From: Nocardia asiatica NBRC 100129
GTDB taxonomy: Bacteria > Actinomycetota > Actinomycetes > Mycobacteriales > Mycobacteriaceae
Assembly (NCBI RefSeq): GCF_000308415.1
Contig: NZ_BAFS01000070.1
Coordinates: forward strand, 22,193 to 86,192
DNA length: 64,000 nucleotides
Direction of reading: 5' to 3'
Numbering within the stretch: the stretch's first letter is position 1; every line of letters starts with the position of its first letter. Positions 44,627-54,687 of the stretch are shown here, piece by piece. Position numbers and translations under genes: made by a program. The notes below the pieces were generated by a model. The model was not told the DNA's origin, ran no database searches, and saw only the letters and a program-made list of their open reading frames with translations.

Positions 44627-45859
44627 TCACAGCTTCGTCGTCGTGTCGGCCAATCGGTCCGGATCGACCGGTTCGCCCGCCAGGATCAATTCCTTGATCC
44701 GGTCGGTCACGTCCCAGACGTTCACGTTCATCCCGGCGAGCACGCGATCGTCGGCGTCCAGCCAGAACGCCACGAACTCGCGCGTCGCCGTGTCGCCGCG
44801 CACCACGACCCTGGCGTACTCGTCCGCCGCGGCGAACCCGGTGTACTCCATACCCAGGTCGTACTGGTCGGTGAAGAAGTAGGGCAGCCGGTCGTAGGTG
44901 GCCTTTTTTCCGAGCATGGTCGCGGCGGCGACGGCGGGTTGGTTGAGCGCGTTCGCCCAATGCTCCACACGGACCCGCCTGCCGAGCACCGGGTGTTGCT
45001 GCGCGGCGATGTCGCCGACCGCGACGATGTCCGGATCACTGGTGGCCAGGCGTTCGTCGACGAGCACGCCGTCGTCCACCGCGAGCCCGGCGTCGGCGGC
45101 CAGCTCCACGTTCGGGCGCGCGCCGACGGCGACCAGCACCGCGTCGGCTTCGATCGTGCTGCCGTCGGCGAGCCGGACGCCGTTCGCGACATCGGTCGCG
45201 ACGGCCTCCTCGGTGGTGATCGCCTCCACCTGGGCCTCGAACCGGAAGTCCACACCGTTGGCCCGGTGGAGGTCGGCGAACACCTGAGCCATTTCCGGGC
45301 CGAGCACCGCACGCAGCGGCAGGTCGGCGCGTTCGACAATGGTCACCTCGACGCCGGCCGCGCGGGCCGCCGCCGCGACCTCCAGGCCGATCCAGCCCGC
45401 TCCGATGACGACGATCCGCCGCGCGCTGCCGAACAGCTCGATCAGGGTGTCGGAGTCCTCGATGGTGCGCAGCGTGTACACGTTGGGCGCGTCGGCGCCG
45501 GGAACGGGCAGCGTTCGCGGCGTGGAACCGGTGGCGAGCGCGAGCTTGTCGTAGGGCAGCGTGGAACCGTCGGGCAGGGTGACCGTCTTCGCCGCGGGGT
45601 CGAGACCGGTGACGGTGGTGCCGAGCCGGACCTCGATGTGGTGGTCGCGGTACCACTGCGCCGGGTCGACGGTGAACTCGGGCAGCGACTTCTTCCCGGC
45701 CAGATGCTCCTTCGACAGCGGCGGTCGCTCGTAGGGCAGGTGCTCCTCGGCGCCGATCAATGTGACGAGTCCCTCGAAATCGTTGGCCCGCAACGCTTCC
45801 GCGAGCTTGGCCGCGCCCAGTCCGCCGCCGACGATGACGAAATGCCGATCAGAACTCAT
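44627..45859 (-). CDS. FAD-dependent NAD(P)H oxidoreductase (ferredoxin reductase type)
   Basis: A 410-residue two-dinucleotide-fold flavoprotein: FAD motif VIVGGGLGAAKLAEAL, LPYERPPLSKEHLAGK, NAD motif RIVVIGAGWIGLEVAAAARA and the C-terminal DIAAQQHPVLGRRVRVEHWA. It resembles the Rv0688-type and BphA4-type reductases that feed electrons to ferredoxins, P450s or Rieske oxygenases. No ferredoxin or oxygenase gene is adjacent, so the partner is unknown. Confidence 0.87.
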   Translation of the reverse strand: MSSDRHFVIVGGGLGAAKLAEALRANDFEGLVTLIGAEEHLPYERPPLSKEHLAGKKSLPEFTVDPAQWYRDHHIEVRLGTTVTGLDPAAKTVTLPDGSTLPYDKLALATGSTPRTLPVPGADAPNVYTLRTIEDSDTLIELFGSARRIVVIGAGWIGLEVAAAARAAGVEVTIVERADLPLRAVLGPEMAQVFADLHRANGVDFRFEAQVEAITTEEAVATDVANGVRLADGSTIEADAVLVAVGARPNVELAADAGLAVDDGVLVDERLATSDPDIVAVGDIAAQQHPVLGRRVRVEHWANALNQPAVAAATMLGKKATYDRLPYFFTDQYDLGMEYTGFAAADEYARVVVRGDTATREFVAFWLDADDRVLAGMNVNVWDVTDRIKELILAGEPVDPDRLADTTTKL

Positions 45860-46036
45860 TGCGGACTCCTTCTCAGAAGGGAACCGGGCTCCTGCCGACC
45901 AACCCTACTGGGAGCCGTACGGGCGGCTCGGGAAAACGGCGCGCCGAATGGGAACGAATCGGGTGCGGAGGTGGTTGCTCGGTAGGGCGGCGAGGTGTGC
46001 GCCGTCCGTCCGCATGCGATCGAGAGGAAGCCGCCC

Positions 46037-46678
46037 GTGACCGACAAAGCCGCCAAGGACGTCGTCGATTTCTGGTTCGACCCGTTGTGCCCCTGGTGCT
46101 GGATCACGTCCCGCTGGATCCTCGAGGTCGAACAGGTGCGCGACATCGAAGCCAGGTTCCACGTGATGAGCCTGTCGGTGCTGAACGAGGGCAAGGACGT
46201 GCCCCCGCAGTACCAGGAACTGCTCGACACGGGCTGGGGCCCGGTCCGCGTCGCGATCGCCGCGGCGCAGGAGCACGGCGACAAGGTGCTCTTGCCGCTG
46301 TACACCGCGATGGGCACGCGTATCCACAATCGGCGCGAAGAGTACGAACGCGAGAACCGCAAGGAGTCCCTCGCCGCGGTGATCGCCGACTCGCTGGCGG
46401 AGGCCGGTCTGCCCGCCGAGCTGGCCGCGGCCGCCGAGAGCACCGACTACGACGAGGCGCTGCGCAAGAGCCACCACGCGGGCATGGACAAGGTGGGGCC
46501 GGATGTCGGCACGCCGACCATCCACATCAACGGCACCGCGTTCTTCGGCCCGGTGCTGTCCCGGATTCCGCGCGGCGAGGAGGCGGGCACAGTGTGGGAC
46601 GGCGCCGTGGCGCTGGCCTCCTACCCGCACTTCTTCGAGCTGAAGCGCACGCGGACCGAAGACCCGTCGTTCGACTGA
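46037..46678 (+). CDS. DsbA-fold mycothiol-dependent oxidoreductase (Rv2466c-like)
   Basis: A 213-residue DsbA/Mrx-2-like protein with the active site CPWC at residues 18-21 ([16 protein letters not shown]), the cis-Pro region [20 protein letters not shown] and a helical insertion. Rv2466c is reduced by mycothiol and protects against oxidative stress; it also activates nitro-prodrugs. GTG 46037 has GAGGAAG upstream. The gene sits at the syntenic place between pepN and rpiB. Confidence 0.9.
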   Translation: MTDKAAKDVVDFWFDPLCPWCWITSRWILEVEQVRDIEARFHVMSLSVLNEGKDVPPQYQELLDTGWGPVRVAIAAAQEHGDKVLLPLYTAMGTRIHNRREEYERENRKESLAAVIADSLAEAGLPAELAAAAESTDYDEALRKSHHAGMDKVGPDVGTPTIHINGTAFFGPVLSRIPRGEEAGTVWDGAVALASYPHFFELKRTRTEDPSFD

Positions 46679-46687
46679 GCGCCGTGC

Positions 46688-46714
46688 GGCGGGTGCCGTC
46701 GCGCGGCACCCGCC
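46688..46714. terminator. Bidirectional terminator
   Basis: A perfect 11-bp stem (46688-46698 with 46704-46714) and 5-nt loop between the convergent DsbA-like and M48 genes. Confidence 0.75.
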
Positions 46715-46718
46715 CCGG

Positions 46719-47813
46719 TCACAGCACGGATTTCGGCGGGCTCGCCGGTACCTCGGCGTAAGAACTCGGATAGCCGCCCATGGGCACACCGGCGCCCCTG
46801 GGCCGCTCGGGGCGCAGGAACAGCTTTCCGTGCCTGCTGCGGTCGCGCAGCGCCCACATCCGCCAGGTGAGCACCGGATGGCTGGACAAGGCGTTCACCA
46901 TCCAGACGAAGAAGCCCTTCTCCGACGGCGCCCGATCGGCCATCTCGTCGAAGCCGACCAGCCTGTTCATGTACTTGCCCGCGGCCAGGGTGCCCATGGC
47001 GGCGGGCGCCCCGGTATGCCGGTGGCAGTAACCGTGGTTGTCGGCGGTGTACTCCTGCGCGCGGATCAGGCTGCTGCCGATGATCGGCAGGAACGGCGCG
47101 AGGAACATGCCCAGCTGCCGCCAGTACGAGGTGTGCCCGGCCGCGATGTGCCCGACCTCGTGACCGATGATGAACGCCAGCGCGTCGGGTTCGCGTGCCG
47201 CGCCGCCGATCTCGAACAGGTCGCTGTAGACCACCACGAAGCGCCGGAAGCCGTGGCCGCTGGCGAAGGCGTTGATCTGGCCGTTGCCGAGCACGACGTA
47301 CGCGTCCGGCGCCTTCGCCATGCCGAAGCGGGCGGCGGCCTCGGCCACCAGTTGGTGGCCCTCGGGGAACTGGGTGGGCGACATCTTCACGCCGTTCACC
47401 CGCTGGCTCGCGTAATTGATGCCGCGACCGAACCACAGCAGCAGCGGGGCGGCCGCCAACGCCAGCACGTACTGGTCGAAGTTGCCGGTCGCCAGCAGCA
47501 GCAGCGCGATCACGTACGCGAACACCGTCAGCACCACCACGACGACGAGCATGGGGATCTCCCAGCTGTGCCGGGCGGGCATGCCGAACGGCGAGAGCCC
47601 GCGAGGCTGCCGCATCGGCGGCGCCGGGGGAGGGACCGGAGCGCCGTACGGCGCCGGGTAGGCGACCGGAGGTGCGGCCGGAATCGTGCCCGAGGTGGAG
47701 GACCCAGCAGGGGACGCGGCAGGCGATTCCGGAGCCGGTCCCCAGCCCTGCCGGGCGTACGGGTCGGCCCTTCGGCCCGCCTGATCGGGCGGCTGGGGTT
47801 CGAACGGCTGCAT
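46719..47813 (-). CDS. M48-family membrane zinc protease
   Basis: A 364-residue protein: a Pro/Ala-rich N-terminal 100 residues, two hydrophobic segments (IPMLVVVVVLTVFAYVIALL and YVLALAAAPLLLWFG), then an M48/HtpX-like domain with HEVGH in AFIIGHEVGHIAAGHTSYW near residue 219 and a downstream glutamate (QEYTADNHGY). It is likely a membrane-quality or processing protease. MQPFEPQPPDQ at 47813 is preferred; MNRVHS at 47831 is possible. It is inserted between the Rv2466c- and Rv2465c-equivalents. Confidence 0.82.
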   Translation of the reverse strand: MQPFEPQPPDQAGRRADPYARQGWGPAPESPAASPAGSSTSGTIPAAPPVAYPAPYGAPVPPPAPPMRQPRGLSPFGMPARHSWEIPMLVVVVVLTVFAYVIALLLLATGNFDQYVLALAAAPLLLWFGRGINYASQRVNGVKMSPTQFPEGHQLVAEAAARFGMAKAPDAYVVLGNGQINAFASGHGFRRFVVVYSDLFEIGGAAREPDALAFIIGHEVGHIAAGHTSYWRQLGMFLAPFLPIIGSSLIRAQEYTADNHGYCHRHTGAPAAMGTLAAGKYMNRLVGFDEMADRAPSEKGFFVWMVNALSSHPVLTWRMWALRDRSRHGKLFLRPERPRGAGVPMGGYPSSYAEVPASPPKSVL

Positions 47814-47988
47814 GGAATGAACTCTATTCATTTGCCGGGAAGAGGGTGGCGCGCCAGCTGTGCCACCGGGCCGGGCGGCCGCGAACACAGCTGGCGTATC
47901 AGTCGATTCGCGCAGGCCCGTCGCGGTGTCAATCGCCGGGCCCGCCCTCTTGTCATCCGCGCCGGAGCCGCCTGACACAATGCCTGCC

Positions 47989-48462
<474 letters not shown>

Positions 48463-48486
48463 CCGCACCGCGGCGGTAGACCGGCT

Positions 48487-49299
48487 GTGCCGGAGGGACA
48501 TACGCTGCACCGCCTCGCGCGGCTGCACCAGCGGCGCCTCGCGGGCGGTGTGGTGCGCGTATCCAGCCCGCAGGGCAAGTTCGCCGAGGGCGCGGCCAGG
48601 GTGGACGGCCGGGTGCTGATCGGCTCCGAGGCGTGGGGAAAACACCTACTGCACCACTACGACTCCGGGCTGGTCGTGCACGTGCACCTCGGTCTCTACG
48701 GGGCGTTCACCGAATCCGAGCTGCCGATGGGGGAGCCGGTGGGGCAGGTCCGGATGCGCCTGTTCGGCGGGCCGGACGGGCAGCCGGGATTCGGCACCGA
48801 CCTGCGCGGGCCGACCGCGTGCGAGATCCTGCTGCCGCCCGAGGTCGCCGCGCTCACCGACCGGCTCGGCCCCGACCCGCTGCGGCGCGGGGCCGACCCG
48901 GACCGGGCATGGCGGCGCATCCACCGTTCGCGCAGGCCGATCGGCGCTCTGCTGATGGACCAGCAGGTGGTCGCCGGGGTCGGCAACGTCTACCGCGCGG
49001 AACTGCTGTTCCGGCATCGGATTTCGCCGCATCGCCCGGGGACGGATCTGTCGGTCGGCGAATGGTCCCTGATGTGGGCCGATCTCGTCGCGCTGATGCG
49101 GGTGGGGGTGCGCGTCGGCAAGATGGTCGTGGTGCGACCCGAGCACGATCACGGTGCGCCCTCGTACGCGCCCGATCGTCCGCGCACCTACGTCTATCGC
49201 CGCGCGGGCGCGGCGTGCCGGCTGTGCGGCACGCCGATCGCCCACCAGGTGATGCAGGCGCGGAATCTCTTCTGGTGCCCGACCTGCCAGCCCGGCTGA
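48487..49299 (+). CDS. nei: Endonuclease VIII-type DNA glycosylase
   Basis: A 270-residue Fpg/Nei protein: N-terminal PEGHTLHRLARLHQRRLAG with the catalytic Pro2 and Glu3, the helix-two-turn-helix LLMDQQVVAGVGNVYRAELL, and a C-terminal zinc finger CRLCGTPIAHQVMQARNLFW-CPTC. It excises oxidised bases and cuts the strand. The GTG start gives the exposed proline after Met removal. It corresponds to Rv2464c. Confidence 0.93.
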   Translation: MPEGHTLHRLARLHQRRLAGGVVRVSSPQGKFAEGAARVDGRVLIGSEAWGKHLLHHYDSGLVVHVHLGLYGAFTESELPMGEPVGQVRMRLFGGPDGQPGFGTDLRGPTACEILLPPEVAALTDRLGPDPLRRGADPDRAWRRIHRSRRPIGALLMDQQVVAGVGNVYRAELLFRHRISPHRPGTDLSVGEWSLMWADLVALMRVGVRVGKMVVVRPEHDHGAPSYAPDRPRTYVYRRAGAACRLCGTPIAHQVMQARNLFWCPTCQPG

Positions 49300-49328
49300 G
49301 CGGATCGGCGCCGTGCGGGCCGGGCCGG

Positions 49329-50279
49329 TCAGCCCGCGACCGCGGTGTCGATATCCGGCTCGTCCGCGATGGCGAAGCGGCGTCCGCCCGCCGTCTTCGC
49401 CGAGTACATCGCGCGGTCGGCGCGGCGGAGCAGATCGGTGAAGTCGAACGGGGCACCTGGGGGGTTGTAGGCGGTACCGACGCTGGCCGACACCGGAACC
49501 GGGCCCGCCGACGACCAGACCGGGTCCCGCAGTGCGGCCACGATCCGATGTGCGAGGTCGCCGAGGGTGTTGCGGTGCGGGTTGGTCGCGAGCACGAACT
49601 CGTCGCCGCCGTACCGGCAGATCACCGTGTCGGGGGGACAGGCGTCGCGCAGCCTGCCCGCCAATTCCACCAGCACCTCGTCACCGATCGCGTGGCCGTA
49701 TCCGTCGTTGATCTGCTTGAACCGGTCCAGGTCGATCAGCAGCAGGCCGACGCCGCGGGTCGGGTCGGTGGCCATCATGCGCACCTTGTCCTGCAGCAGC
49801 GTCCGGTTGGCCAGGTCGGTGAGCGCGTCGTGGGTGGCTTCGTGGCGCAGCCGGTGCTGCAGCGCCGCGATCTCCTGCACCCGCAGTGACACCTTGGCCG
49901 ACAGGTTCTGCTCCTGCTGCGCCAGCGCGCGCTCCTGCAGCGCCTGGGCGTAACTGTCGATGGCCTGGCTGGCGATGAACGGCCACCGGGTGGCCACCAG
50001 CGAACCGGGCGTACCGGAGGGGAATCCGAGCAGCCAGCGCGTGGCCTGCGCCAGCATCCGGATCCGGTCGAACGGCGCTTCGGCGAGCCTGGCTCCGAGC
50101 ATCCGTGCCTCGGGGACCGGGAAGGGCTCGGACCTGGCCAGCGTGAGCAGGCGCTCGACGATCTCGATCAGTACCGGCTCCAACTGCTGGGGCGCCGCGC
50201 CGGAACCGGGCTCGGCGCAGACCGCCCGGGCCCATGCTCGGGCCATGGCGGCTACCGGAGGCTCGATGTCGGTCGACAT
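49329..50279 (-). CDS. Diguanylate cyclase (GGDEF protein)
   Basis: A 316-residue protein: a helical N-terminal sensor-like region (about 1-130), a coiled-coil (QERALAQQEQNLSAKVSLRV) and a C-terminal GGDEF domain with DALTDLANRTLL, LLLIDLDRFKQINDGYGHAI, the active GGDEF in CRYGGDEFVLA and RRADRAMYSAKTAG. All catalytic residues are present, so it should make c-di-GMP. No EAL domain, transmembrane segment or RxxD inhibitory site is obvious. Confidence 0.88.
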   Translation of the reverse strand: MSTDIEPPVAAMARAWARAVCAEPGSGAAPQQLEPVLIEIVERLLTLARSEPFPVPEARMLGARLAEAPFDRIRMLAQATRWLLGFPSGTPGSLVATRWPFIASQAIDSYAQALQERALAQQEQNLSAKVSLRVQEIAALQHRLRHEATHDALTDLANRTLLQDKVRMMATDPTRGVGLLLIDLDRFKQINDGYGHAIGDEVLVELAGRLRDACPPDTVICRYGGDEFVLATNPHRNTLGDLAHRIVAALRDPVWSSAGPVPVSASVGTAYNPPGAPFDFTDLLRRADRAMYSAKTAGGRRFAIADEPDIDTAVAG

Positions 50280-51351
50280 CGGACTCACCCGGTGTGGACG
50301 ACGTCGGTACCCAGGTGCCCTGTACTGACACAGGCGCCGGCGTCACCTTGATCGTTCCCACTGCTACGCGGTTGTGTCCACCTGGTTCGGCGCACGCTCA
50401 CCGCCCCCTTTCCAGATACCCCCGTCCGGCAAAAAGGATCCTAGCAAGCCACTCGGCATCGAAAAGCGGCGATTTGCAACGTGTTCTCGATGCCTCGCGT
50501 ATAGCGATCGGGTACGTGATCGTTCCCGTCGCGTTGGTGTTACACCTGTTTTCGGTTCGCTGCAAAATCGCGCCGCGACGCGCTGGCGACACGCTGTACA
50601 AGGTATACGGACAGCCGCGCGCGTGCCAGGGCAGTGGTCCGGTCCGGCCCCGCGCCGCCGGTCTCACGAGAATCTGTTCTCGCACGCGAGGTCCTCGTCT
50701 TCCTGTCGTGTTCGGCGATTGTTGTTCCAGGCGTTCGCGCGGTGGTGGGGGCTTGCTCCTCGTTCTTCGCACCGGCGCCGCGCGGGCTGCCTCGTGCGCG
50801 GACCGCACAGGCGACGGCTGCGCGGTGCGCGCCAGGGCGGTGCGCCGGGCCGCCGACCACCGCGGCGGCGCGTCCGGAGCGGAGGTTGCCGTGCGATCAG
50901 CCGGCAGTTCGCGGGACGGGCTCGTGCTCGGCGCGGACCGCGGCCGTTCCTCCGCGGCGTCGCGGGCGCAGCTTCGCGACACGCCGAGCGCGTCGGCCGT
51001 GACGGCGAGTCGTGCGGTCCTCATCGGAATTCCCTCGAGCGAAGTTCCCGGCGTGACAGGTGGCAGTGGGCCACGCTTCCCCGACGGGGTCGTCACGTGT
51101 CATCGAGTTTCGCCCACCGGAATCCGACACGCCAGAGTTTCAATGAAAAACAGCCTCTAAAATTTCCCTCCGGCGCGCCACCGGGCGCCCTCGGGCTCGC
51201 AGTGCCACACTGGACGTGGCAACCCTGGAGCGCATCCGCAGGCAACCTGTGAGATCTCGCTGCGCGGGGGTCGATTGGCATTTTGGAAGCCGGGTTCGGT
51301 AAAGTCGGATCGCACACGACATCGTGGCGATCCCATCGGTGTCGTATGCCT
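50280..51351. other. Gene-free region of about 1.07 kb
   Basis: Both strands have open frames, but all are Arg/Pro/Ala-rich and overlap without ribosome sites. I see no tRNA, no strong terminator hairpin and no repeat array. It is the largest apparently empty stretch of the window and precedes two tRNA genes; it may hold decayed genes or an unrecognised RNA. Confidence 0.4.
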
Positions 51352-51425
<74 letters not shown>

Positions 51426-51437
51426 CGGAGCAATCAT

Positions 51438-51469
51438 CCTCGTCGGCGGCCGCCCCGCCGCCGACGAGG
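51438..51469. other. Perfect hairpin between the two tRNA genes
   Basis: A 13-bp perfect GC stem (51438-51450 with 51457-51469) and 6-nt loop in the 48-bp spacer. It is a terminator of tRNA-Gly or a processing signal in a joint precursor. Confidence 0.7.
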
Positions 51470-51473
51470 ACCA

Positions 51474-51550
<77 letters not shown>

Positions 51551-51944
51551 TCGTTCGGGGGTTCGGCGGGGGTTCGCGTCGTCGGTAGCGGTCACTGCTT
51601 CGGCCAGTTCATTGTCCGGATCGGTGTGCGTAGGTATGCCCGGGGCCATCGCCGTAACCGGGCGCGGCCGAGGCGATGTCCGGAGTCCCGGATCACCACT
51701 GCCGCCCGAAGGGCCTGCCGCCGGGCACCTCATGGCAACTCTTCGGCACGGGTCTTGCGCAGGCGACTTCGGCGATTCGCCGGTCGATGTCTTCGCCGAA
51801 CGAGACGCCGGGTACCGGACATTCGGCCCGCACCTTGGGGCGAGCTGTTGAAAAGACGTGAATGAGTTTGTCTACGTAAGTATTCGACACTGCCGTATGG
51901 AAATACGGGAACGGCAGGCGGTAGGGGAAGTCGCGGCCGCGCTG
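51551..51944. other. Intergenic region downstream of the tRNA genes
   Basis: About 390 bp between tRNA-Pro and the end of the MerR gene. No gene is supported on either strand. Confidence 0.4.
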
Positions 51945-52667
51945 TTACTGCTCGGCCTGCGCCTGAGGACCGGCTGCCACCGAGGAGGGCGGCAGCTCGG
52001 AGTGCCGGGCGAACGCCTGATCGATCAGTTCGGACGCGGCGCGGGTCACGATCAACCGGGCGATCGCCAGGTCGGTCTCCAGCTTGGTGCGATCCCGGGG
52101 TGTCCGCGCGGATTCCTCGTAGGTCTGCCCCGCCAGGCGGTAGAACAACTCGGTGGCGAAGCGGTCGGCGATGCGATCGCAATCGGTGCGCAGGCGCTCG
52201 ACCAACTGGAAGGTCTCTTGCATCGGCAGCCCGGTGTCGGTGAGCCGGGTGGCCAGATCGCAGCACCGCGGGTTGGTGACCCGGTAGGCCTCGAGCGGAT
52301 CTTCGCTGGAGGCGAGCGCCTGCTTCGCGTAGTCCGGCAGCTCGGCGTAGCTGTCCTGGGGTTCGGTGGTGGCTTCCGGCTCCGCTTCGGCTGCGTTCGC
52401 GTTCTTCACGCCGAGCACGTCGGCCAGTCCGTCGCCGCGGTCCCAGGCTTCGAGCAATTCCCTGATGCCGTTCAGCTTCATGCCCCGGCCCAGCAGGCGG
52501 CTGATCGTTTGCAGCCGATTGAGGTGGTCCGACCCGTAATACCCGATCCGCCCGCGCACCTCCGGCGAGGGCAGGAGCCCTCGCTCGTGGTACACGCGGA
52601 CGCTGCGCACGGTGGTGTCGGCTGCCCGTGCCAGTTCGTCGATCGTGAATTCAGAGTCTGCAGCCAT
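51945..52667 (-). CDS. MerR family transcriptional regulator
   Basis: A 240-residue protein with an N-terminal MerR winged helix (FTIDELARAADTTVRSVRVY, HERGLLPSPE, RIGYYGSDHLNRLQTISRLL) and a large helical C-terminal region without the metal-binding cysteine loop. That build fits drug- or small-molecule-sensing MerR proteins. It is divergent from the WhiB gene; a GTTG-N9-CAAC dyad at 52746-52762 in the gap could be its site. Confidence 0.85.
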   Translation of the reverse strand: MAADSEFTIDELARAADTTVRSVRVYHERGLLPSPEVRGRIGYYGSDHLNRLQTISRLLGRGMKLNGIRELLEAWDRGDGLADVLGVKNANAAEAEPEATTEPQDSYAELPDYAKQALASSEDPLEAYRVTNPRCCDLATRLTDTGLPMQETFQLVERLRTDCDRIADRFATELFYRLAGQTYEESARTPRDRTKLETDLAIARLIVTRAASELIDQAFARHSELPPSSVAAGPQAQAEQ

Positions 52668-52934
52668 GTTTAAAAGGAAACCATAGTGGAGCCTCCGTGG
52701 AAAATGGTCCGTTTCATAACGTGCCGTTAAAGACGGTAGCTGGGTGTTGCTTCAAGGTCAACGAGCCGTTACATAGCGGCACAAGAGGTTGTGTGCTGGG
52801 CAACAGTGGGCTACCGTGCGTAGACCAGCTTATCGCGGCTGGCTTCCGGGGACTGTTGAGCAGCCCTGATGACCGTCCGATTCATGGGCCACGCACCTGC
52901 CAGAGGTGTGTGCTCGGCATCCCCGGAGATGGCT

Positions 52935-53387
52935 ATGAGCATTACGCGAACCCTTCCGATGGACGCGGGATCCCTTGCGACAGCAAAGGTCTCGTCGATT
53001 CCGGCAAAGTCGAACCAGCGGCCCCCGTGCGCCGATGTCCCCGACAACTGGGACATGGACACCGGCAACCCGGATGCCTGGCGAGCGGCAGTGCGCACCT
53101 GTCAGAGTTGCCCGCTGCTCGCGCAGTGCCAGCAGTTGGCACAGACCCTCACGGCCCGCGGTGACGGTCCCCGCGCGATGATCTGGGCCGGCGTCGCCTA
53201 CGACAATTCCGGCGGCGTCATCGAGAACCTGGACCGGCACCGTGCCGCGCCGATCGACCACAAGCGCCCTATGCGCATCATCCGCAACGGCCCTCGGCCG
53301 CTGCGCACCGTGTCCACCCTTCCCGCGCCCCGCAGGCACATCGTGCTCGGCCAACCCCTGAAGCCGACCGGAACCGACGGTCTGTGA
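52935..53387 (+). CDS. WhiB-like iron-sulfur regulator
   Basis: A 150-residue protein with the four WhiB cysteines: CADVPDNWDMDTGNPDAW, then CQSCPLLAQC (spacing C-x23-C-x2-C-x5-C), and MIWAGVAYD in place of the usual G-I/V-WGG turn. The tail is basic (RRHIVLGQPLKPTG) and may bind DNA. ATG 52935 has GGAG 6 nt upstream. WhiB proteins bind a [4Fe-4S] cluster and act with sigma factors; which WhiB class this is cannot be told. Confidence 0.78.
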   Translation: MSITRTLPMDAGSLATAKVSSIPAKSNQRPPCADVPDNWDMDTGNPDAWRAAVRTCQSCPLLAQCQQLAQTLTARGDGPRAMIWAGVAYDNSGGVIENLDRHRAAPIDHKRPMRIIRNGPRPLRTVSTLPAPRRHIVLGQPLKPTGTDGL

Positions 53388-53437
53388 CTATGCTGCGTGA
53401 ACCTTTTCGCGTCGAGCCTTTCGGTGGTGCGTAACTC

Positions 53438-54328
53438 ATGACAGTGCTGGCATTGGAGATCGGACCATCGAGGTTCGCGGCGACTCGGGTCGCCGACGAT
53501 GTCGGCGCCGACGATGTCCGGCAGATTCCGATCCCCGCCGCGGGTGCGTGGGATCGGTGCCGGGACGTCCTGCTCGAGGTCGCCGAAGGCGCGGCGGTCA
53601 CCGCGCTCGGCGTCGCCTCCGTGGGGCCGATCGATATGGCCGCGGGCGTGGTCGCGCCGATGGAAGTTCCGGAGTGGCGGACCGGGTTCGGCATCGTGGA
53701 GGCGGCACGGAAACTATTTCCCAAGGCGTCGGTCCACCTCGCCCTGGACGGGGTGTGCCTGGCGCTGGCGGAACGGAACTTCGGAGCCTTGAGCAGCGTC
53801 ATGGACGGATTGGCCATCACGGCGTCCGATCGCATCAGCGGCGGCGTCATCGTGGGCGGCTTCACTGTCGTCGGCCGGACCGGTAACGCCGGGCACGTGG
53901 GTCATGTTCTGGTCCCCGGCTTCGAGGACCGCTGTGTGTGCGGCGGTCGCGGCTGTCTGGAAGCGGTCGCCGGCGGCGCGTCGGCGGTGCGCTGGGCGCG
54001 CGAACAGGGCTGGGCGGGCGGCTCGGTAGCCGAACTGGTGGAAGCCGCTCGGGTGGGGGAGAGCGTTCCCGCCGCCGCGCTGGACCGGGCCGGAACGGCC
54101 CTGGGCCGGGCGGTCGCGTCGGTGGCGGCACTGCTCGACCTGGATCTCGTCGTGCTCGGCGGCTCACTGGCCGAAGCGGGTCCGGCCCTGTGGAAACCCC
54201 TGGGTGAAGCCGTCGCCACGCACGCCCGGCTGAACTTCCTGCCGGGGTTGCGCGTCGTTCCGTCGCAGCTCGGCGACATCGGAGTGCTCGCGGGCGCTGG
54301 TGTTCTCGCGGTAACTGCCAGCGCATAG
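53438..54328 (+). CDS. ROK-fold protein with degenerate nucleotide loop
   Basis: A 296-residue ROK (repressor/ORF/kinase) family protein. The zinc motif GHVGHVL...CVCGGRGCLEAVAGG and the C-terminal LLDLDLVVLGGSLAEAG are clear. The N-terminal ATP-phosphate loop, normally DxGGTK/R, reads LEIGPSRF here, and the DN catalytic region reads LALDGVCLALAE. There is no N-terminal DNA-binding domain. It may be a sugar-binding or diverged kinase; normal glucokinase activity is doubtful. Confidence 0.72.
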   Translation: MTVLALEIGPSRFAATRVADDVGADDVRQIPIPAAGAWDRCRDVLLEVAEGAAVTALGVASVGPIDMAAGVVAPMEVPEWRTGFGIVEAARKLFPKASVHLALDGVCLALAERNFGALSSVMDGLAITASDRISGGVIVGGFTVVGRTGNAGHVGHVLVPGFEDRCVCGGRGCLEAVAGGASAVRWAREQGWAGGSVAELVEAARVGESVPAAALDRAGTALGRAVASVAALLDLDLVVLGGSLAEAGPALWKPLGEAVATHARLNFLPGLRVVPSQLGDIGVLAGAGVLAVTASA

Positions 54329-54687
54329 GTGCCGTCGGCGCCGGGTCGAAAGTCGCTGGGCGGGAGCGGGCCGGTTCGGCGCCAAGCATTAGCTGCGTGG
54401 AAGCCACGCCAGGCTGGTCGAGTCGGTGCCGATCGGTTCGCGCCCGATGGGCCGCTGCGGAGGTGTCGGCGGCCGGGTTGCTCCGCCTGAACGAAACGTG
54501 AACAAAATGAACACGCAACCGTGCTTCGGATGAACGTGCTGCACACTTTTCTGAGGACCGGCGAACTTTGACGGGTTGATTGCGCCGCTAAATAACGGTA
54601 CATTGCCTGAGTCACAAGATGTCTCATCCGGGCTAGGCGGGTCCGGAGGAACGGCTGGTACGGGCAAGTGCGAAGCGAAGTGGCGCA
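54329..54687. other. Intergenic region
   Basis: About 360 bp between the ROK gene and the PAS/GAF-like gene. It is less GC-rich near 54480-54600, which suits a promoter for the downstream gene; no ORF is supported. Confidence 0.4.

Noticed and set aside
44514..44960. 148-codon ORF overlapping the FAD reductase end
   Set aside because: Almost entirely Arg/Gly in its first half and a frame shadow of the reductase gene.
50398..51096. 232-codon minus-strand ORF in the empty region
   Set aside because: Arg/Pro/Thr/Ala-rich without ribosome site or recognisable fold; competing frames on the other strand look equally good.
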